From NCBI GenBank assembly GCA_963675135.1, contig OY776130.1, forward strand, positions 24,296,001 to 24,360,000: a stretch of DNA of 64,000 nucleotides. The letters are read 5' to 3'. Origin of the DNA: Galeopsis tetrahit (Eukaryota; Streptophyta; Magnoliopsida; Lamiales; Lamiaceae). Both the position numbers and the translations under genes were made by a program. The notes under the pieces were generated by a model that saw only the letters and a program-made list of their open reading frames with translations, ran no database searches and was not told the origin of the DNA. This document shows positions 49,235 to 59,881 of the stretch, in pieces. The stretch's first letter is position 1, and each line of letters opens with the position of its first letter.

Positions 49235-51342
49235 TGATTCGGGTGGAATTTACACACTTTTGATGCACATGTGAAACTCATTTTGATGTTGATTTCATTG
49301 ATTTATGGGTTGAATATGATGATTTTGGTCAAAATAAGAGAAAGGTGGTGTTTTGTCGATTTTGTAGGAAAACGATGGAATTTGGGATCAAAACACCCAC
49401 CACAATTCACTATACCAAAAATAAGAGTGCACCATTGGATTTGGCTCGAAAAATGGAGTGGAATAGCAAAAATAATCGAGTCGATTGGAGGTCGGAAGCA
49501 AAAGTTACGCATGAAACAAGTTCGAGGTGCAAACTAAACATTCAGCAACTCGGTCGAGTGAAAGAAAAAAAAATCATTTTCTCGGTCGAATGCTCAAAAT
49601 CGGCCGAGTAGGAGCGATGGACTGAGACTGGAACGAGCAGCAACTCGGCCGAGTTGGACGAAAAACTCAATTCGGCCGGACTGACAGAATCGGCCGACCT
49701 TGAGCATTGGTCTGCGACCTTGAAGAGTCGCAACTCGGCCGAGTGAGCCAACTCGGCCGAGCTAGAGAGTTAGCCCCTGAAAAACAATTTTGCAATCCAT
49801 CCCAACTCGGCCGAGTGGTCCAACTCGGCCGAGTCACCCCCGTTCTCGACGGTTTTTGTGCATTTTCACCATTTTCAAGGTACCAAAGTGCAATTTTCAA
49901 CCCCAAGCCCTACTCCAACATTATAAATACCTTCATTCTTGAATTCAAACACACCTTACCCCTTTAACAAGAACTCTTACACCTACAAACACACACTTGG
50001 AGGTAATCATCATCAATTTCTCCAATTCTCCACCAAATCAAGCAAGGAAGGCATCAAGAGCTTTGGAATTCAATTACCCATCATCCATTAGACTAAGCTT
50101 TCTCATCATCTCTCTTTTTAGTTGTTTATTTCATTAGTTTGTTTTAATTGGATTATGTTGATTGTTGGCTAGAACACTTTTGGTTCCAGGGCCTTGTAAA
50201 TACTTTTGATGAAGTTTATGAATCAATACTTTGCTTAATTGGTGTTTGTGTGGCTTAATTCTATTTGAATGCTTGATTCTCACTTCCAAACATGTCATTA
50301 GGGTACAATAGTGATGTGTTGATCTTAGTTGATTGAAATTGGATTGATAAATCTCTTTTGATTGATTGATTGCAAGCATTTGACCTAGTTTTATTGAGAG
50401 ATCGAAAGATGATCAATGATTAGGAGGATGTGTGATGATCTAAAGGGTTTAATTGGGTTTTATGATGCAATTTAGGTAGAGATACTAGGTTGTGTTATAT
50501 TTCTCTTGGGTTAATTGGATTGAAAAGACTTTTAACTCATTATTTTGTGATCAATCTTATAGAAAAAGCACAACACCACTTGAGTAGATTGTTAATCATA
50601 GATGAATTCATTAGTATTGCATGTGCCTTGGAACCATGGACAAAAATATCCGCAAATTTCCCCGATATATCCTCGATATATCCATTTTTCGTAGTCACCG
50701 ATATCGATATTGAGAAGAAACGATATTTCCACGATATTTGTAAAAAAAATCGAAAATATCGATATACAATAATAGTATCGAGACTAATATCGATAAAATA
50801 TTGAAAGAATATCGAAAAAAATCGAAAAAAATCGAAAAATGTCGATAAATTTTAAAAAATATCATATGAAATAACATTGTATGCTATATTTTATATAAAT
50901 TTATTATAGATGTAAATGGATTTAAATTGTTTTTTTTTTTAATTTATGTATTAAAAATTAGTTATTAAATTTCCAGAATTTTTAAAATTTACCGATATCG
51001 ATATTCGATATCGATATATCCATCGATATTTCCACCGACACCGATATTTTTGTCCTTGATTGGAACCTATATTCTCATATTTGAGTTTTTACTCGTTTCT
51101 TTGATTTGCATGACACTTGATCGATTCATCATTACTCTCTATTGTCTATTTGTGACACTTGGTAGATAATTATGGGTAATTTCATCATTCAAACTTATCG
51201 ATCACCGTCTATTTAGAACTTAATCGACAAACTATAGTTTCACACTACAACTCTCCGTGGGATCGAACTTGTATTTGTCACGCTATGATATACACCGTAT
51301 ACTTGCGGCTGTGTATTTTGGTGTTACATAATACATGAATCA
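49235..51342 (+). repeat. 3' LTR of the Ty3-type element, interrupted by a MITE
   Basis: 2,108 bp, TGATTCGGGTGG to ACATGAATCA, followed by TTAGG. Without the 424-bp MITE and its extra 8-bp target copy it is about 1.68 kb. It differs from the 5' LTR by many substitutions and by extra CTCGGCCGAG units (five exact copies here, three in the 5' LTR). The divergence shows that the element is not young. Confidence 0.9.
50636..51059. mobile_element. hAT-type MITE inside the 3' LTR
   Basis: A 424-bp AT-rich element starting ATGGACAAAAATATC and ending GATATTTTTGTCCTTGA, inverted ends offset by two bases. The 8-bp target duplication TTGGAACC is at 50628-50635 and 51060-51067; the 5' LTRs have this site once (about 36,880). 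The interior is full of TCGATATCGATA words on both strands. Confidence 0.9.
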
Positions 51343-51347
51343 TTAGG

Positions 51348-51905
51348 GTCTACACAATCTCCTTTTAATACTTTGCAATTACGTTCTTTCCAAATTCTCC
51401 ATAAAATCATTCCCATCTCAGCCGCCAACTCCGCATCCAAGATGCCCAGTAAATGAAAAAGCACTTCTGGCATTGAGGAAAACAGCGCACCATCATCCAT
51501 CACCTTAACTCCCACATTAGAGCCCCGCCAACATGTCTTGGCATATGAACAACCCACAAAGATGTGCCATGATGACTCATCCTCGACACCACACCCCTAG
51601 TAGATTTTATATTGTATTAAATGCCTGCGAAAAAGTTCAGCTATTGATGGAGTGAAAGATTTACCAATTCTACATAAACATGCCCTTACCTTTGGTGGTA
51701 CTTCTAACTTCCAAAGCTTTCGCCAAACCCCATTGTCGTCTTCCCGAGAGTCATTGACAACATCGAAACCCCAAGAATACATAGATTTTGAAGTATAGAT
51801 CCCACTCCTCGAATGGTGCCAAATCATTAAATTTGTTGTATCCCCAGGTGCTATAGGAGTAGACATGGGCAAACTGTAACTGGAAAACCGTCGAACCACC
51901 AAATC
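51348..51905 (-). mobile_element. LINE zf-RVT region (right half of the split LINE)
   Basis: On the minus strand this encodes SGIYTSKSMYSWGF, WRKLWKLEVPPKVRACLCR and, in the next frame, VGCSYAKTCWRG, SSMPEVLFHLLG and MILWRIWKERNCKVLKGD. These are the zinc-binding reverse-transcriptase C-terminal region of plant LINEs. It continues directly into the RNase H part at 33,622 if the intervening insertions and one target copy are removed. A stop (51,599-51,601) and frame breaks make it non-functional. Confidence 0.85.
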
Positions 51906-52280
51906 GATCGGTTTTTAACCGTCGGTTTGACAAACCGCTGGTTACGGTTCAAAAACCGAACCGTAACCTTAAAATGGCGGTTCAGTTTCGGTTCCTAATT
52001 TTTCGAACCGCCGGTTCGGCCGGTTAACCAGCCAAACCGTCGATTTATACCTTTTTTTTATATTATTATATATGCTGCCCAAGCCTAATGAGTAATGTCC
52101 TAGCCGCCTACGATGTAGGCTACCATACCAAATGCCTAGTTGTTGTTGCCTAATTTCCTTTTTCTCTCTCCCCTAATGCATAGCCGCTAGCCCGCTATAG
52201 GCTACAACCTACAATACCAAATACTAATGCTTATTACCTTGACAACTTGACTTTTCCATTCATAATTTCATATGCATTAT
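51866..52280. other. AACCG-rich repeat fragment and LTR flank
   Basis: From 51,866 to about 52,045 the sequence is dense in AACCG and CGGTT words with local inverted symmetry (GGTTCGGCCGGTTAACC). It begins TAGACATGGGCAAACTG, resembling the ends of plant non-autonomous hAT elements whose interior repeats GGTTCGGTT. The rest to 52,280 is unremarkable and no gene is seen. Confidence 0.5.
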
Positions 52281-53880
52281 TGTTGGGAATAAAATGATTT
52301 TGATCTAGATACCAAAACCCCTGATTGATGATGTACAAGTTAGTTGAGATATGCTCAAGTTATTGCTCAGGCAAGTTGTCCCAGAACAGTATATGTATAG
52401 TATGCTTAAGTTAAAATCTCAGAAATGTTATGAGATATTAGTGATCAGGATAGTTGTCCAAAGCTGGAATGTTAGGCAGCTTGATAGGTCTATAGGACAA
52501 AGTGGCTGATCTATTCAAGACAAACTTACCAAATGGACAACCTGGCTGAAGAGTTCAAGTATACTGAAGCTGTGCTAATAAATGCAAAAGTTCTAGGCAG
52601 TTGAAGTACAAATGATCAAGAGAATTAAATGACAAAAGCTTACAGAAGATACATTCAATGAAGCATTTATTGCCAATCATGCCTGAACCAAGCATTAAAG
52701 ACTTAGAGCATTAAAGAGTGAAGCATTGAATGAATGTTGGAACATTCTAAAACTGCAGCAGGAATGTTCAGGGAGCTTGTCCCATCTGACCGTTGGTTGT
52801 GTGTAAAGTTTGCCACAAATCAACCTAGGACAATGTGCAAAATTGGAAACTGACACAAGTCTTCTCAGCCGCCTTTGTCAGAAGTCAACACATTCATTCA
52901 AGCAACCATTGAAGACCTCTTTTACACAGTGGATAAAAGGATGTCAAGCTTCATAGCCGTTTCAATGGTGCTGCAAATAGACATATTTGAATTGCTAATC
53001 CCTCCAACGGTTAGTTGTTCAAATTGCCTATAAATACAGAAGTGATCAAAGGAATTCAGCATCCAACTACAAGCTATCAAACTATCATCAAGCTTTCAAA
53101 AGGAAACCAAGTTGTTCTCTAGAATTCCAAGTTTCCTGAATCACTTCAAGTCAGCTAAGCCAATCTTTGTAAACATCCTAGCTTAGCATTGAGATATTCT
53201 AAGCCTTTACACTGTTCTTCTTGTAAAGGATATCTCTATTAGTTGGAACCAAACCTCAAACCTTATCTCATTTAGTGAAGAGAGTGTTTGTTGTAGAAGT
53301 GAGGAGTTAAGGACTGTTAGTGTAAAACACAGTCTTAACTCAGAGAGATTGAGCACTAGGACTCAAGTTATCCTAGGGATCAAAACACTAAGAGAGTGTT
53401 GTTGATCAGTGCACCTTGGCACTATAAAACAAGCTAATTCCATTGAGAAGGAATTATCCTGTTCAATCAGGGAAAGTGGATGTAGGAGCTTGAGTCTCTG
53501 AACCACTATAAACTTGTGTGCCATTTACTTACTGCACTCTTTACTGCACTTTCATTCAATCCTTTTCAAAGAGCAAAACTCAGTAAGCTAAGAAAACAAG
53601 TTTTGGACAAAGTCCCTGATAACTGTATTTTTCAGAAATCAACTTGGAGTATTTCTTTGAGTAAAGGCCAACCACATTCCGCACTTAGCAACTCTTTTAG
53701 ATATTTAGCCAACTGATCACTTAATAGTAATCAGTAGGACAAGTATCTATCAAAGTTCACACTCAGGCCAGTTGTGAGACAACTTGCCTGATAAGACCAG
53801 TTTATCAAAAAGAAAAGAATTTGCATACACAAGTGCATTCCCCCCCATACACTTGTGTTATACTCCACCAAGGACCAACA
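52281..53880 (+). repeat. 5' LTR of the copia element
   Basis: 1,600 bp, starting TGTTGGGAATAA and ending AGGACCAACA, with perfect 6-bp inverted ends TGTTGG/CCAACA. A TATAAATA box is at 53,029-53,036. Several short words (GTTGTCC, CAAGTTGT) recur through U3. Confidence 0.9.
53029..53036 (+). promoter_or_regulatory. TATA box in the copia LTR
   Basis: TATAAATA preceded by AAATTGCC, about 750 bases into the LTR; probably the core promoter of the genomic transcript. Confidence 0.65.
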
Positions 53881-53882
53881 AG

Positions 53883-53894
53883 TGGTATCAGAGC
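53883..53894 (+). promoter_or_regulatory. Primer binding site for initiator tRNA-Met
   Basis: TGGTATCAGAGC, two bases after the LTR, is the complement of the 3' end of plant initiator tRNA-Met and the standard primer site of plant copia elements. Confidence 0.95.
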
Positions 53895-53990
53895 AGGGGT
53901 TCAAAGACCACTGCTTCTGAAAATCCAACTGATTTTCAAAATCACATTTTCTGTGGTCACTGAACTGATCCAAATTTCTGAAAAACTTAT

Positions 53991-56489
53991 ATGTGTTCAT
54001 CTTATATTACATTTGTTGAAATGGCTAACAATGCAGTTCCAGGAGATGCTGTCAACACCATCAACAATATGGGTCCAAACCAAGTCAATCATATCTCTCA
54101 TCACAAACTGCCAATGTTCTCAATTGAGAACTATGATTTCTGGAAGATCAGGATGAGAGCACATCTTGCTTGCCAGCATGATGAGATGCTTAAAGTCATC
54201 ACTAGAGGGCCATTCACATTCACTAAAGCAAATCCCAAGCTCACTGATGCTCAAAAAGCTGATCCAAGGGAGTTGCTGCCAAAAGATGAAGATGACCTTA
54301 CAGCTGAAGAAAGAAAAAGACACAACCTGAACTACATTGCAATGAACACATTGTACCAGACAATTCCAGATGCAGTGATGGGGAGAGTGTACCACTGCAC
54401 ATCTGCTAAAGAGATTTGGGATACCTTAGCACTAATGTGTGAAGGTACTCAAAAGATCAAGGAGAACAAGCTTCAAGTGGCTATCCAAAAATATGAACAA
54501 TTCTCCATGGAAGCCAATGAAACTATTGATCATCTTGATGGCAGGTTCACTGACATCATGAATGAAATAAACTCTCTTGGCAAGTTCTATGCCAAAAGAG
54601 AGGTTGCTTTAAAAATCTTGAGAAGTCTCACATCCAAGTGGGACATATATTCTGTCATGATGCAAAATACCAGCAATCTTGACAACATGCCAATGCAGCA
54701 AGTATTCTCTGAACTCAAAGCATATGAGTTTGATCTCAATAGAAAGAAGGTGCATGAAGAGCCATCCTCTTCAAACAAAGGTGTTGCCTTCAAAGCTGCT
54801 GAAACAGAAAAGAAGATTACTCAAAGATCCTCTCAGTCTGTTTCAAAATCTGAAATAAAGGAGGAGCTGGCACTCATGGCTAGAAGATTTGAGAAGCTCA
54901 ACTCCAGATTTGGTAGATACAAGAAATTCTACCAAGATAACAGAACCAGAAGGAGATTCAGTTCTCCTGAACATAAATCAGAGGACAAAGTCTCTGATGA
55001 AAAGAAAGAAGACAGATATGCTGATAGGAAGAAATTCAGCAAAGGTGAACCATCATCATCAAGGAGGAAGGAGTCCTCAAGCAAGAAGAATGATGATGAA
55101 GATGTGTGTTACAACTGCCAGAAAAAGGGTCATTTTCAGTATGACTGTCCTGACCTCAGTGCAAAAGAAAGGAAGGAAAGGCAAACCAAAAGAGATAAAA
55201 GACTGAACAACAGGAAGGCTATGGTAGCTGGAGATTCAGCAAGTGAGGAGAGTGTCTACTCTTCTGATGATGGACTGTTCTCCAACAGTGACAGTGATGA
55301 GGACTGTCAAATGGCACTTGAAGATGAAGAGGTATGTTCATCTTCCAACTTGTCAATTAACACACACGAATCTAGTGAAATCCATCTTGACTTTGAAAAG
55401 TTGTTGGAAGATTTCACCAGAATGCAAGAAGTATGCAATATGGCTCTGAGAGAAAATGAACAGTTGAGGTCTAAAGTCAAAATATCCAACCCTCCTGAAT
55501 CTGAAGTTGACATTAAATCAACTGAGTTGTATCAACAGATTGTGAGAGAACATGAAGAAATGTCTCTCAAAGTCTCTGAACAACAAAAGCTGATTGATGA
55601 ACAAAATCAGGCTCTAAAGAAAAAGGATTTTGACTCTAGAACTCTTCAAGCTAAATTTGACAATCTCTCAAGAGAATTTGATACTCTAAAATTAAGTGAG
55701 GGGAGCTTGAAAATGAAAATGTCTGCCTTGAACAAATCTGCTAAGGCAATAGAGGAAATTCAAGGGTTTCAAAGACCATTTGCTCAAAGGGATGGATTAG
55801 GCTATAATCCATTTGAACCCTCACCTGGTCTTAGTATTGCTTCATTAAGCAATTCTAAGATGACTTTTGTAAGATCAGTGGCACAACAAAATGAAATTGA
55901 AGTAAATCAACCACTGATCAAGGATAAGGGTAAAGGAATTTTTATACCAACTCAGGTAAACAATGTACCTAAACCTACACCTTTGGAAAAGGTTAAAGGC
56001 ATTGCTTACAGGAGAGATGAGGTTCAGAAAGGTAGAACCAATGGAAGGCCAATCTATCTGAATCATCATCAGAGGAGTTGTCCAAAACCTGTTCAGAAGA
56101 GGCCAACTCAAATGAGGCAACCTCAACTAAATGGATTAAGGCCAATCCCCTCTGATAGGTATAAGACATTCAGGAAGCCTGGACCTTACTTGCCAAATGG
56201 AAAAGGCCATCCAAAAACCTATCCTCAAAAGTCTTACCCAGCTGCACCTAAGCTTAGTAACTTCAGGAGAAATGTCCCAAAGAAATCTACCAACTCTCCT
56301 GAACTTTACAAAGCTAACACTTATACACAGAGATCACCCAAGGCATTTAAGGGTCAAACTGTGTATGTAGATGTAAATGGAAACCAAGTCAGTCACTTTG
56401 AATCAATCAGAGTTATCAGGCAGATTTGGGTTCCAAAAGGTACAGCTAACCCTCTAGGACCCAACACTCAAAGGGTACCTAAATTTTGA
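53991..56489 (+). CDS. Copia gag polyprotein with zinc knuckle and coiled coil
   Basis: Forms the retrotransposon particle and packages RNA. The frame is open from an ATG at 53,991; a second ATG at 54,021 (MANNAVPGDAV) may be the real start. It is 832 codons from the first ATG. The N-terminal gag (UBN2-type) domain shows FSIENYDFWKIRMRAHLACQ and later IWDTLALMCEGT. A CCHC zinc knuckle, CYNCQKKGHFQYDC, begins at 55,107 (residue 373). It is followed by an acidic serine-rich segment, then a long predicted coiled coil (about 55,380-55,770) with many Leu, Glu and Lys heptads. The C-terminal third is basic and proline-rich and ends NTQRVPKF-stop. No internal stop is present. pol follows in a different frame, overlapping by four bases. 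Confidence 0.88.
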   Translation: MCSSYITFVEMANNAVPGDAVNTINNMGPNQVNHISHHKLPMFSIENYDFWKIRMRAHLACQHDEMLKVITRGPFTFTKANPKLTDAQKADPRELLPKDEDDLTAEERKRHNLNYIAMNTLYQTIPDAVMGRVYHCTSAKEIWDTLALMCEGTQKIKENKLQVAIQKYEQFSMEANETIDHLDGRFTDIMNEINSLGKFYAKREVALKILRSLTSKWDIYSVMMQNTSNLDNMPMQQVFSELKAYEFDLNRKKVHEEPSSSNKGVAFKAAETEKKITQRSSQSVSKSEIKEELALMARRFEKLNSRFGRYKKFYQDNRTRRRFSSPEHKSEDKVSDEKKEDRYADRKKFSKGEPSSSRRKESSSKKNDDEDVCYNCQKKGHFQYDCPDLSAKERKERQTKRDKRLNNRKAMVAGDSASEESVYSSDDGLFSNSDSDEDCQMALEDEEVCSSSNLSINTHESSEIHLDFEKLLEDFTRMQEVCNMALRENEQLRSKVKISNPPESEVDIKSTELYQQIVREHEEMSLKVSEQQKLIDEQNQALKKKDFDSRTLQAKFDNLSREFDTLKLSEGSLKMKMSALNKSAKAIEEIQGFQRPFAQRDGLGYNPFEPSPGLSIASLSNSKMTFVRSVAQQNEIEVNQPLIKDKGKGIFIPTQVNNVPKPTPLEKVKGIAYRRDEVQKGRTNGRPIYLNHHQRSCPKPVQKRPTQMRQPQLNGLRPIPSDRYKTFRKPGPYLPNGKGHPKTYPQKSYPAAPKLSNFRRNVPKKSTNSPELYKANTYTQRSPKAFKGQTVYVDVNGNQVSHFESIRVIRQIWVPKGTANPLGPNTQRVPKF

Positions 56490-59400
56490 CTTTGCAGGAC
56501 TGCAAGGACCCCAAAAAGAAGAAAAGCATCAACAAGAAAACAGCATGGTACCTGGACAGTGGATGTTCAAGGCACATGACTGGAAACAAGGAGCTTCTCT
56601 CAGACTTCATAGAAAAAGATGGTCCTTCAGTAACCTTTGGAGACAACTCTCAAGGCATCACAAGAGGCTATGGTACATTAAACATTGGTAGTGTTAAAAT
56701 TACTGATGTCTCATATGTTCTAGGCCTAAAATATAACTTGTTGTCTATAAGTCAAATTTGTGACAAAGGATATTGTGTTGAATTTGCACCAAATGAATGT
56801 ACTATCAAAAACAAATCAACACAACAGGTGCTACTAACAGGGGTGAGAAAGGGAAATGTTTATTTTGCAGATTGGAGCAAAACCCCTGAAGCAGTCTGTC
56901 TTGTTGCCAAAAGCACAAATGAGCAAAGCTGGCTATGGCACAAGAGACTGAATCACCTGAACTTCAAAACCATCAACAAGATTGCAAGAAACTCTCTAGT
57001 TAAAGGGCTGCCAAATCAAGTGTTCACCAAAGAACATATATGCCAGCCATGTCAGGAAGGAAAGCAGATCAAAGCCTCATTCAAAGGAAAACCTGTCATC
57101 TCAACTAAGAGAGTCCTTCAACTACCGCATATGGATTTATTTGGGCCAATAATCCCAGTAAGTTTAAATGGAAGAAAATATGCTTTAGTTGTTGTTGATG
57201 ATTTTTCCAGGTACACTTGGGTAGTATTCTTGCTGAACAAAAAGGAGACCCAAGTCAAACTACCTGAATTGATGATGAGATTGAGCAATGAAAAGGGCCT
57301 AAGCATTGTCAAAATCAGATCTGACAAAGGCACTGAGTTCATTAACTCATACATCAATGAGTATTGCAGCAAAAATGGCATCACTCATGAAACTTCAGCA
57401 GCAAGAACACCTCAATAAAATGGGGTTGCTGAAAGAAGGAACAGGACCTTGAAGGAGGCAGCTAGAACCTTGATTGCTGAATCCAAACTGCCTAAAAGGT
57501 TCTGGGCTGAAGCCATTAGCACTGCATGTCACACTCAAAACAGGTCCTTAATCACCAAAGGACAAGGTAAGACTCCATATCAAATATGGAAAGGTAGATT
57601 GCCCACTGTTGCTTATTTCCATATATTTGGTTGTAAGTGTTTCATCCATAATAATGGGAAAGAGCAATTGAAAGCTTTTGATAGCAAAGCTGATGAAGGA
57701 ATATTTGTTGGATATTCACAAATCAGCAAGGCTTACAGAGTTTACAATTGCAAAACTCTTATTGTGGAAGAAACACCTCATGTTGTGTTTGATGAATCTA
57801 TTAATGAGTTCAGGGATAGAAACCTGAAAATTGATGAGATAACACAAAGAACAACCAGATTAAGGCTTCAAAGCAAGGAAACAGTGTTTGTGGATGTTGC
57901 CCAGCCTGAACTTCATGAAAATAAAAAACTGGACAACCTACCTGATAGCAATCAACCAGTAGACAACCAACCTGAAGGAGAAATTGAACTGACTGACCCC
58001 ATCCCAGTTCAAAACCAGGTAACAACTACCAATGAAGAAGCAGGCAATGCTGAGGTAGTTAATGGATCCACTATTCAAGGGGGAACCAATGAAAATGTCA
58101 ACTTATCTGATAATGAGGACAACACCCCTGAATATGATCCTGAGCTTGATCCTTCAATTAACTTTCCTGAATTTAATGAATCTAGTGATCCAACTTCAGA
58201 TGAGGATAATCCTCCTGAAAGGATCAGGTCTAGAAGGACTTGGTTGCAAGACCACCCATCTAGCCTGATACTTGGTAATCCAAGTGAAGGGATCAAAACT
58301 AGAAGATTTCATGGAGAAAGTGCTCTGTTTTGTTGTTTTCTTTCAGAACAGGAACCTAAAGACATTGAGGAAGCACTACAAGACACCAACTGGATCATAG
58401 CCATGCAAGAAGAGCTGAATCAGTTTACCAGAAATGAAGTATGGGAGCTGGTAGACAGGCCAACTCATCAAGATGTCATTGGAACTAAATGGGTGTTCAA
58501 AAACAAGAAAAATGAAAATGACATCATTGTAAGAAACAAAGCAAGACTGGTGGCCAAAGGATATTGTCAATCTGAAGGGATTGATTATGATGAGACTTTT
58601 GCTCCAGTGGCCAGACTTGAGGCAATCAGACTCTTCCTAGCATATGCAGCTCACATGAGATTCAAGGTGTATCAAATGGATGTGAAGAGTGCATTTCTCA
58701 ATGGGGTGCTCAAAGAAGAAGTATATGTGGAACAGCCCACAGGCTTTGAAGAAGGAGACAAGGTGTACAGATTAAAGAAAGCCCTCTATGGCTTAAAGCA
58801 AGCTCCAAGAGCTTGGTATGACACCTTATCACAGTTTCTTCTAGATCATGGTTTTGTCAAAGGCACTGTTGACAGAACCTTGTTCAGAATCTGTGAAGGA
58901 GATGATATTTTGTTAGTCCAAATCTATGTGAATGACATTATATTTGGATCTCCAAATGAGAAATTATGTGAGAAGTTCTCCAAACTCATGCAAAGCAAAT
59001 TTGAGATGTCCATGATGGGATTGATGAATTTCTTCTTAGGACTTCAAGTCACTCAATCAAAGAAGGGAATATTCATCAATCAGGCCAAGTATACAAGGGA
59101 CATGATAAAGAAATTTGGATGTGCTACAAGCAAACCAGTCAGAATTCCTATGAATACTAACTGGAAGATGGATCCTGATGAAGGTGGAGAGTCAACAAAC
59201 TCCACTAACTATAGAGGAATCATAGGATCATTGCTATATCTCACTGCAAGCAGGCCTGATATCACATTTGCAGTTGGAGTATGTGCAAGATTTCAAGCCA
59301 ATCCAAAGAAGAGCCATCTTGATGCTGCCAAGAGGATTCTAAGATATCTCAAGGGATCTGAGAATCTTGGATTATGGTATCCAGCTGATGATAACATTGA

Positions 59401-59881
59401 GCTTACTGGTTATTCAGATGCAGACTATGGAGGATGTAGAATTGACAGAAAATCCACCTCAGGAACTTGTCAATTCTTGGGCAGCAAGCTTATCTCATGG
59501 TTCTCCAAGAAGCAAAATACAGTTGCAACTTCAACAACTGAAGCTGAGTATGTAGCTGCTGGAAGTTGCTGTGCTCAGATTCTATGGCTCAGGCAACAAT
59601 TAAGAGATTACAAAGTAATCACAAATGAAGTGCCAATATTCTGTGACAACAATAGTGCAATTGCCATCTCACAGAATCCAGTGCTCCACACCAGATGCAA
59701 GCATGTGGACATCAAGCATCATTTCATAAGGGATCATGTGGAGAAGAAAGATATCAAGCTTGTCAAAATTCACACTGATAAGCAAAAAGCTGATATTCTG
59801 ACCAAGCCTCTAGCTGAAGCAAGGTTTTTGGAATTGTCAGCTGAATTAGGGTTACTTGATCCAGGCAAGATGGAAAAATGA
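56486..59881 (+). pseudogene. Copia pol: protease, integrase, reverse transcriptase, RNase H (inactivated)
   Basis: Frame two (-1 relative to gag) is open from 56,486. Protease: WYLDSGCSRHMTG. GAG-pre-integrase and zinc-binding region: WLWHKRLNHLNF with HICQPCQEGK. Integrase catalytic core: HMDLFGPI and IRSDKGTEF hold the two Asp residues; the Glu lies in NGVAERRNRTL, beyond a TAA at 57416-57418 that follows RTPQ. The same frame reopens and runs to 59,881. Reverse transcriptase: QMDVKSAFLNG, ALYGLKQAPRAWY and YVNDIIFGS, where the family has YVDD; the Asn codon is at 58931-58933. RNase H: YSDADYGG, TTEAEYVA, CDNNSAI and HVDIKHHFI appear intact. Both changes would stop autonomous transposition. 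Confidence 0.9.

Larger units (their letters stand above)
35538..51342 (+). mobile_element. Non-autonomous Ty3-type LTR retrotransposon (gag-protease only), internally duplicated
   Basis: Bounded by LTRs that start TGATTC/TGATTT and end GAATCA, with the 5-bp target duplication TTAGG at 35533-35537 and 51343-51347. Removing the 7,430-bp duplication leaves an element of about 8.4 kb: a 1.64-kb 5' LTR, a tRNA-Asp-type primer site, degenerate gag, a retropepsin region, about 1.7 kb without coding potential, a purine-rich tract and the 3' LTR. No reverse transcriptase, RNase H or integrase motif was found. The gag and protease sequence, the GGCGCC primer site, the TTGGGAGGCAAC box (about 40,101) and the AAGTTTGGGGGAG tracts resemble the Athila/Tat group of Ty3 elements. 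It would depend on enzymes supplied by another element. Confidence 0.85.

Noticed and set aside
53883..53894. tRNA-like sequence at the copia primer site (and at 37,181)
   Set aside because: Only the complement of a tRNA 3' end is present, not a tRNA gene. No tRNA, rRNA or snRNA gene was recognised elsewhere.
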